A program made the translations under genes and the position numbers. Below the pieces are notes generated by a model. It was not told the DNA's origin. It worked only from the letters and a program-made list of their open reading frames with translations, and ran no database searches. Below are positions 51,320 to 60,143 of a stretch of 64,000 bases of DNA, piece after piece. How positions within the stretch are numbered: position 1 is the first letter of the stretch; the number at the start of each line of letters is the position of its first letter. Source of the DNA: CAYWEM01 sp964457225 (GTDB taxonomy: Bacteria > Acidobacteriota > Aminicenantia > UBA2199); assembly GCA_964457225.1 (NCBI GenBank), contig CAYWEM010000014.1, positions 14,449 through 78,448 on the forward strand, written 5' to 3'.

Positions 51320-52276
51320 TCAGTTCTTTTTCAGGGATTCAAGCAGGTTCCTGACTGTGCCCGCCTGCGGTGAATCCGGGTCGATTTGCAGGAAACGCTG
51401 CAGGTAATCCACCGCCTTCGGAATGTCACCCTGGTTGAGCCAGGCATAGGCGATTTTAAGCAGGGGCTCGCTCCAGTCGGGCTTGATGCTGGCCGCCAGT
51501 TCGTAAAATTTGATGGCTTCCCCGGTCTGGTTCGAAGCGAAGAAGATCTCGGCCACGTTGAAGGCCAGCAATTCATCCTTGGGATTCAGTTCAATCGATT
51601 GCCGGAAAAAGTCCTGGGCCGCGGCCAGGTCTTTATTTCGCAGGCGCAGTTCACCCAGGGCGGCCAGGGCCTTGGCCTGCATGACCAGGTCTTCCCTTTC
51701 CCTGGATCCGGCCAGCGCTTTTTCGTAAGCCGCGGCCGCGCCCTGATGGTCCTTCATTTCACGCAGGCAGTCCCCTATGTTGAAGTGAATTATGAAAACC
51801 TCGGGATTGATCGTTTCGAATTCGCGGTAAACGGCCAGGGCCTCCGGGTATTTCCCCTGCTGGTAGAGTTGGTTGCCCAGCTCGAGCACTTGCATGGACT
51901 CCTCGTCCTTGAGGCGGATTTTCTTTTCCCGGTCTTCCCGCAGGACGATGTTCAGGCGCGGGTTGAGCTCCAATTGCTTGATTTCCACGGTCTTTATCTC
52001 GGGCAGGTAATCGTCGGCGGCCACGGTGACGGTGGCCTTTCCGGTACCCAGGCCGATGAATCCCCATTCTCCCTTCTTATTGGTATGGGTGCTGTCCTTC
52101 AGACCGCCGTCGCTGAACTCGAGAATGACCTCGGCGTTGATTACGGGATCACCTTTTTCGTTGACCACCGTGCCGGCCAGGCGGCCGCGGCCCCGGCCGG
52201 CCTGGGCCGGCAGCAGCAGGGAAAAGATCACCAGGCAGAGAAGCAGGACGCTCAGTTTGCTGAAACTATTACCCAT
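51320..52276 (-). CDS. TPR protein with carboxypeptidase-regulatory domain (paralogue 1)
   Basis: 318 aa. Signal peptide (LSVLLLCLVIFSLLLPAQA), then RGRGRLAGTVVNEKGDPVINAEVIL, a carboxypeptidase-regulatory-like beta domain to about residue 110. Five or so TPR repeats follow (LGNQLYQQGKYPEALAVYR, FNIGDCLREMKDHQGAAAAY). It is clearly paralogous to the protein at 59191. TPRs imply a protein-binding scaffold in the periplasm. It follows a GWxTD gene by 64 nt, so the two are probably cotranscribed. GGAGG precedes the ATG. Confidence 0.85.
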   Translation of the reverse strand: MGNSFSKLSVLLLCLVIFSLLLPAQAGRGRGRLAGTVVNEKGDPVINAEVILEFSDGGLKDSTHTNKKGEWGFIGLGTGKATVTVAADDYLPEIKTVEIKQLELNPRLNIVLREDREKKIRLKDEESMQVLELGNQLYQQGKYPEALAVYREFETINPEVFIIHFNIGDCLREMKDHQGAAAAYEKALAGSREREDLVMQAKALAALGELRLRNKDLAAAQDFFRQSIELNPKDELLAFNVAEIFFASNQTGEAIKFYELAASIKPDWSEPLLKIAYAWLNQGDIPKAVDYLQRFLQIDPDSPQAGTVRNLLESLKKN

Positions 52277-52340
52277 TGTGTTCCTCCATGTAATAAAGAA
52301 TTATTTAATCATAAAAATATTCATCTCCGGACGGTTGTGC

Positions 52341-54395
52341 TCATTTCCCTTCCGGGACGAGTTTCTCGATTTTTTCCCTGATCGTCGGCTGATCGGTGTG
52401 GAGTTCCAGGGATTTCGTCCAGGCCCGGCGGGCCAGGTCTGTTTCACCCAACTGCAGGTGGCATTCGCCCATGGCGTTCAGTACCTGGAAATGACCGCCG
52501 GCATGCTTCAGGTAATCATCGTAGTATTCCAGGGCCTGGCGGAACCGGCCCAGCCCCTGGCTGGCCTGTCCCAGCAACAGTGAGAAGGAGTGATCTTCTT
52601 TTTGCCTGAGAAAGCTTTCGGCGATTTCGATCACCCGGCCGGGCCGGTCAAGCTGAAGCAGCAGGCGGCAGTAGTCGGCGGCCAGGGCGGCGTCATTGGG
52701 CCTGCGTTGGAAGGATTCGGCCAGGTACTTCTCGGCCGGTTCAAGCCGGCCCGTGGCCAGGTACTGGCGGCCCAGCTCGTTGAGGAACAGGGGAAAATCA
52801 GTTCTGGCCAGGGGCATGGAAACCACCCAGGGCCGGGGCAGTGAAGCTTGCGGCGTGATGTAGAAATCGGCGCTGGAGGAGGCTGTTTCCCGCTTGCGGC
52901 CGTCCAGCAGGCTGACCGTGATCCGGTAATAGGCCGGCCCGTAGGCCGCCAGGGGAAAGACCCGGAATACATCGGGCAGGCTGTCCAGTTCGGCCAGCGG
53001 TTTTTCTTCGGAGAAAATCCTTTCTTCGCGGCGGAAAATTTCGTAGCGCAGGAAACCTTCGGATTTGAGCCCCGCGTTCAACCCGGATAACTGGGTGAAA
53101 ACCACCAGGTCATCGGAGACGGTGAAATCGTTGCGCGGAGAGATGAGCAGGTGACGGCCGCTGAAAATAAAGGGCTTGAAGTCCGCCTCGCGACCGACTG
53201 CGGTCTGCCGGTTGGCCAGCAGCAGGGCGTTTATGCCGGGGCTGTCTTTTTCGGGAACCTGGAACTCCCGTTCCATAGAGGTGAATTCCTTTCCGGCTGA
53301 GTTTTTGAGAATCAGGGTGATCCGGTATTGACCCGGAATGACCGGAATGATTTCCTGGTAACTGAAAAGCTTGTCCCTGACCCTGGCTACCATGCTTTCC
53401 GTGATGTCGATGGGAATGCGCCGGACGATCTGGGTGATGACCTTGCCGTTACGGTCGGCGATGAATCCGGAAAGTTCCAGGCTGGTCAGGAAACGATTCT
53501 GGTACTGTTCCAGGGACAGCCGCTGCGGCTCTATCAGCAAGTGAATGAAAGAGTGGCCGGACGGATCGCGTACCACCTGGAGCAGGCTGCCGCTTTCAAC
53601 GTAGTTGTCTGCGTATTCCACTTCTACCAGTCCTTTGAACTTCAGGAAATTCTGGGCATAGCGGTTGCTGACCCGACGCTGTGGCGCGGCCGGTATTTTT
53701 TCCCTGATCAGGGTTTCCGAGGCCAGGGAAGGGGAACCGGTAAGGGGTTCACCCTGGATCAGGGAGAGGGATACGTCGGCCAGGTTCGGCTCCAGTTCGG
53801 CCAGTTGCAGGTAGGCCTGCCTGACTTCCAGAACGTCCCCGGAGTAATTGCGGAGCAGGCTCTGCGGCCCGTATTTAACCGGGGAATAGAGCTCGTAATC
53901 GCCGACCCCGTCGCGCTTGAAAAAGACCACGCTGAAGGAATCCGGCAGTCCGTGGGGGGCCATGGACTGGTAAAACCAGATGATGGCCGGGTAAATCTCG
54001 TTCACGTGCTCGTATTTCTCAATGGAATTCGGTTCGCCCAGGGTGATGTATATCCGCCCCCGGTCAGATTTCCAGCCCGGTCCAGGGGCTTCACGGCCGA
54101 ACCACTGGTTGGCGTAGGCTATACGCCGGTAATGTTCGTTTTTAAATTCGTTTTCCGGCAGGTGCGGGGTGGGATTGCGCTGTTTCCAGAAGGCGCTGAT
54201 GAAGGTCTCCCTTTCCCGGTCAGTTTCCAGCATCAGGAATACTTCCCTTTCCAGGGGACTGATGATGTAAACCACTTCCTCGGTCAGCCAGGCCCGGTAG
54301 CGGGGCGGCAGGCGGTCGAGTAATTCTTTTTCCCGGGATGCGCCGAGGGTCAGGGCGCCCAGCAGCAGGCAGGCTGAAATGATCTTCCGCTTCAT
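52341..54395 (-). CDS. GWxTD-domain protein with C-terminal TPRs (paralogue 1)
   Basis: 684 aa. A short signal peptide (ISACLLLGALTLGAS) leads to the GWxTD domain: VFLMLETDRERETFISAFWKQ, then the name motif GPGWKSDRGRIYITLGEP. A beta-rich middle of about 350 residues is followed by TPR repeats (YLATGRLEPAEKYLAESFQ, MGECHLQLGETDLARRAW). Function unknown. It is homologous along its length to the protein at 60144. A Shine-Dalgarno AGGAG is present. Confidence 0.87.
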   Translation of the reverse strand: MKRKIISACLLLGALTLGASREKELLDRLPPRYRAWLTEEVVYIISPLEREVFLMLETDRERETFISAFWKQRNPTPHLPENEFKNEHYRRIAYANQWFGREAPGPGWKSDRGRIYITLGEPNSIEKYEHVNEIYPAIIWFYQSMAPHGLPDSFSVVFFKRDGVGDYELYSPVKYGPQSLLRNYSGDVLEVRQAYLQLAELEPNLADVSLSLIQGEPLTGSPSLASETLIREKIPAAPQRRVSNRYAQNFLKFKGLVEVEYADNYVESGSLLQVVRDPSGHSFIHLLIEPQRLSLEQYQNRFLTSLELSGFIADRNGKVITQIVRRIPIDITESMVARVRDKLFSYQEIIPVIPGQYRITLILKNSAGKEFTSMEREFQVPEKDSPGINALLLANRQTAVGREADFKPFIFSGRHLLISPRNDFTVSDDLVVFTQLSGLNAGLKSEGFLRYEIFRREERIFSEEKPLAELDSLPDVFRVFPLAAYGPAYYRITVSLLDGRKRETASSSADFYITPQASLPRPWVVSMPLARTDFPLFLNELGRQYLATGRLEPAEKYLAESFQRRPNDAALAADYCRLLLQLDRPGRVIEIAESFLRQKEDHSFSLLLGQASQGLGRFRQALEYYDDYLKHAGGHFQVLNAMGECHLQLGETDLARRAWTKSLELHTDQPTIREKIEKLVPEGK

Positions 54396-54435
54396 GTTGT
54401 TACTCCTGGTCGGTGGTTTAAAAGCATTTTCATTG

Positions 54436-54461
54436 AAAAAGCCGGCTCGCTGCGCCGGCTT
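54436..54461 (-). terminator. terminator between two GWxTD genes
   Basis: AAGCCGGC and GCCGGCTT form an 8-bp stem with a 7-nt loop; on the minus strand the second arm runs into TTTTT. It separates the gene at 54537 from the one at 52341. Confidence 0.65.
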
Positions 54462-54536
54462 GAACGTGGTTTGCCGATCTTGCCCAAAAGAGCATTTCCG
54501 TGCAAATCATCGTTCAGTAAGAACTGCGCCCGGGTT

Positions 54537-55448
54537 TCACAGCCGGAAAACCTTTTCGGTGAAGGCCCGGGATCCGTCAACCTGGTTTTCCAGGTTCACC
54601 CTGGCCAGATAGCGGCCCGGCCCCAGCTTCTGTTCCAGGCTCAGCACCAGGTAGCGGGGGAGCTTGTCTATTTCCGAACTCTTGACCCTGAGGGGGAAGT
54701 CCTGTTCCAGGACGGCCAGTTTTACACTGCCGTCCTGTTTCCACAGCTCCAGGGAAACCCGCAGAACGGTTTCGTTGGTTTCCCCGGCGGCATCGGGGGC
54801 AAAGGTGACCGCCGTGGCCGGAATGATCAGTTTGAACCGGGCCGGGCCTTTCTTTTCCCCTTCCACCTGCAGGTTGACGCTTAACTTGTTCTCATTGACC
54901 TGCAGGGGGCTCAAGTCGGCTTTCAACTGCATCTGGGTTAAATTGAGCTGGCTGAGGGCATAGGCGCTGCCCGGTTCCAGCCGGTAACTGCCCAGCTTGT
55001 ACTGGTCGATGAAAATAACCGGAAAAAAACCGTAGTACCAGGCTTCCACCGGGGGACCGTAAAAAGTGTAGCCGGTGGGAAACACGTCCCGCCGGTCCGG
55101 CGGTCCCAGCAATACGTAGATGCGGCCGCGGTCGGTACGGAATCCAGGCCCGCCTTCGCCGCTGAACAGCTGGTTGGCCGCGGCCACCCGGCGCAGGTAT
55201 TCTTCCCGGTACGGATTTTCCGGATTTTCGGGGTCGGGATCGCGCCGGACCCAGAAATCCTCGATGAAAGCCTCACGCTGGCCGGGAGGGAGCGCCAGGA
55301 AGGCCTTGCGCTCCTGCCTGGTGATGATCAGCGAGGTGAGTTCCAGGAATTCCCGTTCGACCGGGTCCAGCCTGCGGGCCGTGCCCAGGCAGGCGATTGA
55401 TCCGGAGATCAGGATCAGCACCAGCAATGGTGATGATATTTTTTTCAT
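54537..55448 (-). CDS. GWxTD-domain protein without TPRs, possible lipoprotein
   Basis: 303 aa from ATG 55448. The N-terminus LLVLILISGSIACLG could be a lipobox (Cys near residue 20), though position -3 is not the usual Leu. LIITRQERKAFLALPPGQRE and FWVRRDPDPENP match the start of the GWxTD domain, whose name motif here reads GFRTDRGRIYVLLGPP with Phe for Trp. A beta-rich C-terminus follows. The ATG has no Shine-Dalgarno and is 6 nt from a TATAGT box, suggesting a leaderless mRNA. Confidence 0.82.
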   Translation of the reverse strand: MKKISSPLLVLILISGSIACLGTARRLDPVEREFLELTSLIITRQERKAFLALPPGQREAFIEDFWVRRDPDPENPENPYREEYLRRVAAANQLFSGEGGPGFRTDRGRIYVLLGPPDRRDVFPTGYTFYGPPVEAWYYGFFPVIFIDQYKLGSYRLEPGSAYALSQLNLTQMQLKADLSPLQVNENKLSVNLQVEGEKKGPARFKLIIPATAVTFAPDAAGETNETVLRVSLELWKQDGSVKLAVLEQDFPLRVKSSEIDKLPRYLVLSLEQKLGPGRYLARVNLENQVDGSRAFTEKVFRL

Positions 55449-55454
55449 GCTGAT

Positions 55455-55483
55455 ACTATAATACAAAACAGCTGTAAATTCAA
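55455..55483 (-). promoter_or_regulatory. promoter with leaderless geometry (GWxTD gene)
   Basis: Minus strand: TTGAAT (55478-55483), a 17-nt spacer and TATAGT (55455-55460), 6 nt before the ATG. The 55449-55922 gap also holds a TGATATATCA palindrome (55599-55608) and the sigma54-like site below; no gene is seen in it. Confidence 0.55.
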
Positions 55484-55859
55484 TTTTCAAGAAATGTTAT
55501 TTTAAACAAAAACCAATTCGCGGCCGTGGTAAAAAGAGCATTGGAATAGATTGAAGGAGTGGAAGTCTTCCCGCCGGCCGGTCCGGGCGATAACGGGTTG
55601 ATATATCAGTTGCTTGGAGGTGATTCAATATTTACCAGGAAAAACTGATGATAAAGGGGTTTCCCGGGTCGGTGCCGTAAAGAGTGGCAGACCGGGCGAG
55701 AGCTCTTTCCCCTCGACGTTTTTGCTGTTAACGGCCCGATTGACCCTAAACCCGGGTAAAGGCGGAAATATCGTTCAGATTGACGAAGCAGGATTCGGTT
55801 TGACGAATAAACTTATCTTGAAATAACTGAATAAACCCTTCTCTAAACCACTTTCAGGA

Positions 55860-55877
55860 TTGGCAGGGAATTTGCTT
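55860..55877 (+). promoter_or_regulatory. sigma54-like promoter of TonB-dependent receptor 2
   Basis: TTGGCAGGGAATTTGCTT has GG and GC 10 nt apart, TGGCA intact and a perfect TTGCT. The predicted start is near 55887, about 36 nt before the ATG. Confidence 0.6.
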
Positions 55878-55922
55878 TAATTTTTGTGGCTCTCAAGCCA
55901 AATAAAAAAGGAGGATAGCTAA

Positions 55923-58900
55923 ATGAGAAAAACTCTGGTAGTGGTTCTTACCCTGGTGCTGTTGGTGCCTTTTCTGCAAGCGCAGATCCGCACCGGCAAC
56001 CTCACCGGGAAAGTGGTCACTCAGGACGGGCAGCCTCTGCCCGGTGTGACCATCACTCTGACCAGCGATGTCAGCGCCCAGTTGACCGCGGTCACCAACG
56101 AGATGGGAGTGTTCCGCTTCCGTGAACTCTTCCCGTCCAGGAACTACGTCGTCACAGCCGAGCTTGAAGGTTTCAAACAGAAATCCGTAAGCGGCGTGGG
56201 CGTATCCCTAGGCGTAACCTCGGAAGTCAACCTGGTCATGGAACTGGGTGCGGTCAGTGAAGAGATCGTGGTCGAAGGTAAGGCCGCGGTCATCGACACC
56301 AAGGCCACCCAGATCAACACGGTTGTCACCCGTGAGGAACTGCAGTCACTGCCCACCGGCCGTGACCCCTTCGTCATCCTGGCCATGGCCCCCGGCGTGC
56401 AGACCGACCGGGTCAACGTGGCCGGTTCCGAATCGGGCCAGCAGGCTTCATCAGTAGGCCGCGGTGAAGGCACCTACAACAACAACACCTGGAACGTCGA
56501 CGGTGTCAACGTCACCGACCCGGCGGCCATCGGCGCCACGCCCTCATACTGGGACTTCGACGCCTTCGAGGAAATGAACGTGACCACCGGCGGCGGCGAC
56601 GTCACCATTCAGTCCGGCGGTATCGCCCTGAACATGGTCACCCGTCGCGGCGGCAACAAGCATGCCCTGGGCGGCCGCGTTTACTTCACCGATGAAAAAT
56701 TCCAGGGTGAAAACGTCACCGATGAGCTCATCCAGCAGTTCTATCGCACCGATATCGCCGGTACGGTCGGCATCCGCAACATCAAGGACTGGGGTTTCAA
56801 CCTGGGCGGACCGGTCATCAAGGACAAGCTGTTCTACTGGGGTTCTATCGGGGTCAACGACATCAAGACCCGGACCATCACCGGTGTCAACGATGACACC
56901 CTGCTGCAGAACTTCGCCTTCAAGTTCAACCTGCAGGCCTTCGAGAACAACCGGGTGGAATTCTTCTTCCACGTCGGCGCCAAGATCAAGGAAGGCCGTT
57001 CGGTTTCCGCCTCACTGCCCAAGGGCCTCGGCCAGGGCGGCCAGGCGCATTTCGGTTCGCCGATCCTGAAACTGCAGATGGACCAGACCTTCGGCAGCAA
57101 CCTCTTCCTCAGCCTCAAGTACGCCGCTTCCGACGCCGGTTTCCGGCTCTGGCCCATGAACGATGCGGGTTCTTCCGCCTATCCCACCGGCCAGTACGCC
57201 ACCTGGTACGACATGACCAGGGCCACCTACGGCGATGCTCCCAACACTCATTCCGGCTTCTACTACAACGTCAAGCGGCCGCGTAAGAATTACGCCCTGC
57301 ATCTGACCTATTTCAACGACGTCATCTTCAACGCCTCGCACGAATGGAAGCTCGGTTTCGAGTACTCCACCGCCAACCAGAACATCTTCAGCTCCGAGTA
57401 CTACAGCGGCACCGGTTCGGTTCGTTTCCGCCGCAATTACAACACCGTTCAGCTTGATCTGAACGGCGACGGCCTCAACCAGGTGCCGACTAACTGGTAT
57501 TACCTCGAACTGCGCCGGCCCTACGTGCGTGACCAGTACACCAACTACGTCACCGCCTTTATCCAGGACACCCTGACTTTCGGCAACCTGTCGCTGAAAA
57601 TCGGCGCCCGCTACGACCTGCAGACTCCGGAAATGAAGTCTTTTGATCTGAACGCCATTCAACCCGATCACCCGGTTTTCACCAACAACTTCACCCCGGG
57701 CCTGGTCAGCAGGCTGGCCGGGATTTTCCCCAGCATCACCGTGCCCGGAGTCAAGGATTCAGATTGGGCCGTGCCCATGATCTCACCGCGCGTCGGCGCC
57801 ACCTATGACCTGAGAGGCGACGGCAAGACCATCCTCAAGCTCTCCGGCGCCATTTACGGCGGCATCTTCGGAGTCGCCGAGGCCGGTAACTTCCTGCCCT
57901 ACGGCACTTCCGGCAACCTGGATTTCTGGTGGCTGGACAACGGCGACGGCAAGGCCGATTTCAACGAGCTCTACTGGTGGACCCTGGTGGGCAACGGCCG
58001 CCGGCCGGTCCGCGTCTGGAACGACGCCGGCGACTTCATCGGCAATGCCGCTGAAATGCAGGCCCGCGGCGTGCTGATCCGCGGTTTCGATTTCTTCAAT
58101 CCCGCCGCCCTGACACCCTCCCGCCAGTACATCGACGGCAAGCGCACCCCTCAGAAAACCTACGAAGTCCTGTTCACCATCGACCGTGAATTGGCCCGTG
58201 ACCTGGCCGTGTCGCTCAACCTGACCTACCGCCTGAACAACAACTTCTGGTGGAACGTCAACCACTATCCCGGCGCCGCTGATCTCGACGGTCCCGGAGC
58301 CTATGCCCAGGTCGGCACCATCCCGGCCACCATTCCCGGCCTCGGCTCCACCATGGACGCCGCCGGCAAACCCTATTACCTGGTCAAGCCGGAATTCGGC
58401 TACACTTCCTATGCCATGTACAAGCCCAGGCCCGACTATTACCAGAATTACATGTCGGCCGACCTGGTGCTGGTCAAGCGCCTCTCCAACCGCTGGATGG
58501 CCCAGGGCTCAGTGACCCTGCAGAACCAGGCCGTTCACTACGGTGACCAGGGATACATGAACCCCACCAACATGTGGGCCCTCGACGGCAAGCCCTATTC
58601 AGCGCTGGTCGGCGGAGCCTCGGGTATGATCGACCAGTATATCTTCTCGCGCTGGATGGTCAAGATGAGCGGTCTCTACCAGCTCCCCGCCGGATTCAAC
58701 ATTTCGGCCAATTTCCACGCCCGTGAAGGCAACATGCTGGCCCGCTACTTCACCCTCAACCACCAGACCTGGGCCAACCGGACCTTCTTCACCACCGATG
58801 TTTACATGGAAGAGTTCGGCAAGACCCGCCTGCCGGTAAACTGGGATCTCAGTCTGCGCCTTGAAAAAATGATCACCGTGGCCGAAGGCCAGCGCGTTTA

Positions 58901-59078
58901 CCTGATGGTGGACGTGTTCAACGTCTTCAACTCCAATTTCGAGGAACGCCGCTACCAGTACGAGATGGGCACCTACTACCCGCACAACAACACCTTCGTG
59001 GCCGCCGCCTATCCCGGCAAGATCGCCAACCTGGCCAACCCGCGCGTTTTCCGGCTCGGCATCCGCTTCCAGTTCTGA
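55923..59078 (+). CDS. TonB-dependent receptor 2 with carboxypeptidase-regulatory domain
   Basis: 1051 aa with AAAGGAGG before the ATG. Signal peptide (VVVLTLVLLVPFLQAQ), regulatory beta domain (NLTGKVVTQDGQPLPGVTIT), plug (TREELQSLPTGRDPFVILAM, NTWNVDGVNVTDP) and barrel ending RLGIRFQF. It shares domain order with receptor 1 but differs clearly in sequence, so a different ligand is likely. Codon use is strongly C-ending. A perfect terminator follows, then a TPR/GWxTD/TraF-like gene set on the same strand. Confidence 0.92.
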   Translation: MRKTLVVVLTLVLLVPFLQAQIRTGNLTGKVVTQDGQPLPGVTITLTSDVSAQLTAVTNEMGVFRFRELFPSRNYVVTAELEGFKQKSVSGVGVSLGVTSEVNLVMELGAVSEEIVVEGKAAVIDTKATQINTVVTREELQSLPTGRDPFVILAMAPGVQTDRVNVAGSESGQQASSVGRGEGTYNNNTWNVDGVNVTDPAAIGATPSYWDFDAFEEMNVTTGGGDVTIQSGGIALNMVTRRGGNKHALGGRVYFTDEKFQGENVTDELIQQFYRTDIAGTVGIRNIKDWGFNLGGPVIKDKLFYWGSIGVNDIKTRTITGVNDDTLLQNFAFKFNLQAFENNRVEFFFHVGAKIKEGRSVSASLPKGLGQGGQAHFGSPILKLQMDQTFGSNLFLSLKYAASDAGFRLWPMNDAGSSAYPTGQYATWYDMTRATYGDAPNTHSGFYYNVKRPRKNYALHLTYFNDVIFNASHEWKLGFEYSTANQNIFSSEYYSGTGSVRFRRNYNTVQLDLNGDGLNQVPTNWYYLELRRPYVRDQYTNYVTAFIQDTLTFGNLSLKIGARYDLQTPEMKSFDLNAIQPDHPVFTNNFTPGLVSRLAGIFPSITVPGVKDSDWAVPMISPRVGATYDLRGDGKTILKLSGAIYGGIFGVAEAGNFLPYGTSGNLDFWWLDNGDGKADFNELYWWTLVGNGRRPVRVWNDAGDFIGNAAEMQARGVLIRGFDFFNPAALTPSRQYIDGKRTPQKTYEVLFTIDRELARDLAVSLNLTYRLNNNFWWNVNHYPGAADLDGPGAYAQVGTIPATIPGLGSTMDAAGKPYYLVKPEFGYTSYAMYKPRPDYYQNYMSADLVLVKRLSNRWMAQGSVTLQNQAVHYGDQGYMNPTNMWALDGKPYSALVGGASGMIDQYIFSRWMVKMSGLYQLPAGFNISANFHAREGNMLARYFTLNHQTWANRTFFTTDVYMEEFGKTRLPVNWDLSLRLEKMITVAEGQRVYLMVDVFNVFNSNFEERRYQYEMGTYYPHNNTFVAAAYPGKIANLANPRVFRLGIRFQF

Positions 59079-59107
59079 TTTTCTGAACTGAGGCACTGAA
59101 TTTAAGG

Positions 59108-59141
59108 GCCCCCGTTCCTTCGGGAACGGGGGCTTTTTTTT
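59108..59141 (+). terminator. rho-independent terminator after receptor 2
   Basis: GCCCCCGTTCC (59108-59118), loop TTCG, then GGAACGGGGGC (59123-59133) and eight Ts. An 11-bp perfect stem with a UUCG loop. Confidence 0.93.
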
Positions 59142-59142
59142 A

Positions 59143-59171
59143 TTGTCCGATCGGTTCTTTTATGCTAACAT
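59143..59171 (+). promoter_or_regulatory. candidate promoter for the TPR-GWxTD-TraF-like set
   Basis: TTGTCC (59143-59148), a 17-nt spacer and TAACAT (59166-59171) with TGC just before it (extended -10). It starts directly after the terminator of receptor 2. Confidence 0.4.
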
Positions 59172-59190
59172 TCGGAAAGCGAGGTTAAAC

Positions 59191-60117
59191 ATGAAAAACT
59201 CAAAACACTTATTTGGAATTTTGATCATAATCCTGCTGCTGAGCTCAGCCCTCCAGGCTCAATGGGACGGCCGCGGCCGCATGAAGGGCATAGTCAGCGA
59301 TGAGAACGGCCGGCCGATGGCCGGGGTCAAGGTAGTACTGTTCAGCGTGCGCGGCCAGGCCGGCCTGGAAAAGACCACTGACCAGCGCGGTGAATGGCGG
59401 GCCTACATGGTGCGCGGCGGAGAATGGCATCTCGACTTCATCAAGAGCGGTTTTGAACCCCTGAAAATAACCGTGTCCATTGATGAAAGCGGCAAGGTTT
59501 TCGACTGGGACGTGACTATCAAGGAACTGGCCGGGGTCGCCCTGGGCAAGGAAATTCTCGACCAGCTTGAAAAGGGCAACCAACTGTTCAACCAGGGTGA
59601 TTTTCGGGGAGCCATGAAAGCTTACCAGGACATTCTCAAGGACGATCCCGACGCCTACATCGTGCATCTGAACGTGGGGAATTGCCTGTTCAGCCTCAAT
59701 GATTACCAGGCGGCCATCGAAAGTTACGCCCGGGTGCTGGAGCGTGATGAAAAGCATGTTGACGCGATCATCGCCACCGGCAACGCCTATTCCAACATGG
59801 GCCAGGCCGCGACCGCCCTGGAGTGGTACAGCAAAGTGGCTCCGGAAAAGATATCTGATTCAACAGTGCTTTACAACATCGGGGTTTCCTATTTCAACGC
59901 CTCGCGCTTCGATGAAGCGGCCCGCTTCCTGAGATTGTCGGCCGACAAGAGGAGCGGCAACCTGGATGCCCTCTACCAGTTGGGCCTGGTTTACATGGGC
60001 CAGGGTGATTTCAAGGCTGCCCTGGAAGTGCTGGAAGAATACTTGAAGCATGACTCGGATTCGGCCCGGGCCGCCCAGGTGAAAGAAATCATGACCGCCC
60101 TGAAACAGGCCAAGTAA
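59191..60117 (+). CDS. TPR protein with carboxypeptidase-regulatory domain (paralogue 2)
   Basis: 308 aa from ATG 59191 (GAGG 6 nt upstream); the frame continues upstream to a TTG without support. Signal peptide (FGILIIILLLSSALQAQ), regulatory beta domain (GRMKGIVSDENGRPMAGVKVVL) to about residue 110, then TPRs (EKGNQLFNQGDFRGAMKAYQ, IGVSYFNASRFDEAARFLR). Same layout as the protein at 51320. It is followed after 26 nt by a GWxTD gene. Confidence 0.86.
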   Translation: MKNSKHLFGILIIILLLSSALQAQWDGRGRMKGIVSDENGRPMAGVKVVLFSVRGQAGLEKTTDQRGEWRAYMVRGGEWHLDFIKSGFEPLKITVSIDESGKVFDWDVTIKELAGVALGKEILDQLEKGNQLFNQGDFRGAMKAYQDILKDDPDAYIVHLNVGNCLFSLNDYQAAIESYARVLERDEKHVDAIIATGNAYSNMGQAATALEWYSKVAPEKISDSTVLYNIGVSYFNASRFDEAARFLRLSADKRSGNLDALYQLGLVYMGQGDFKAALEVLEEYLKHDSDSARAAQVKEIMTALKQAK

Positions 60118-60143
60118 AAAACAACCGGGAAGCCCAGGTCAAC

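Noticed and set aside
55614..55826. 70-codon frame upstream of TonB receptor 2
   Set aside because: Starts at a TTG, no Shine-Dalgarno at proper spacing, no domain, and lies in the regulatory gap.
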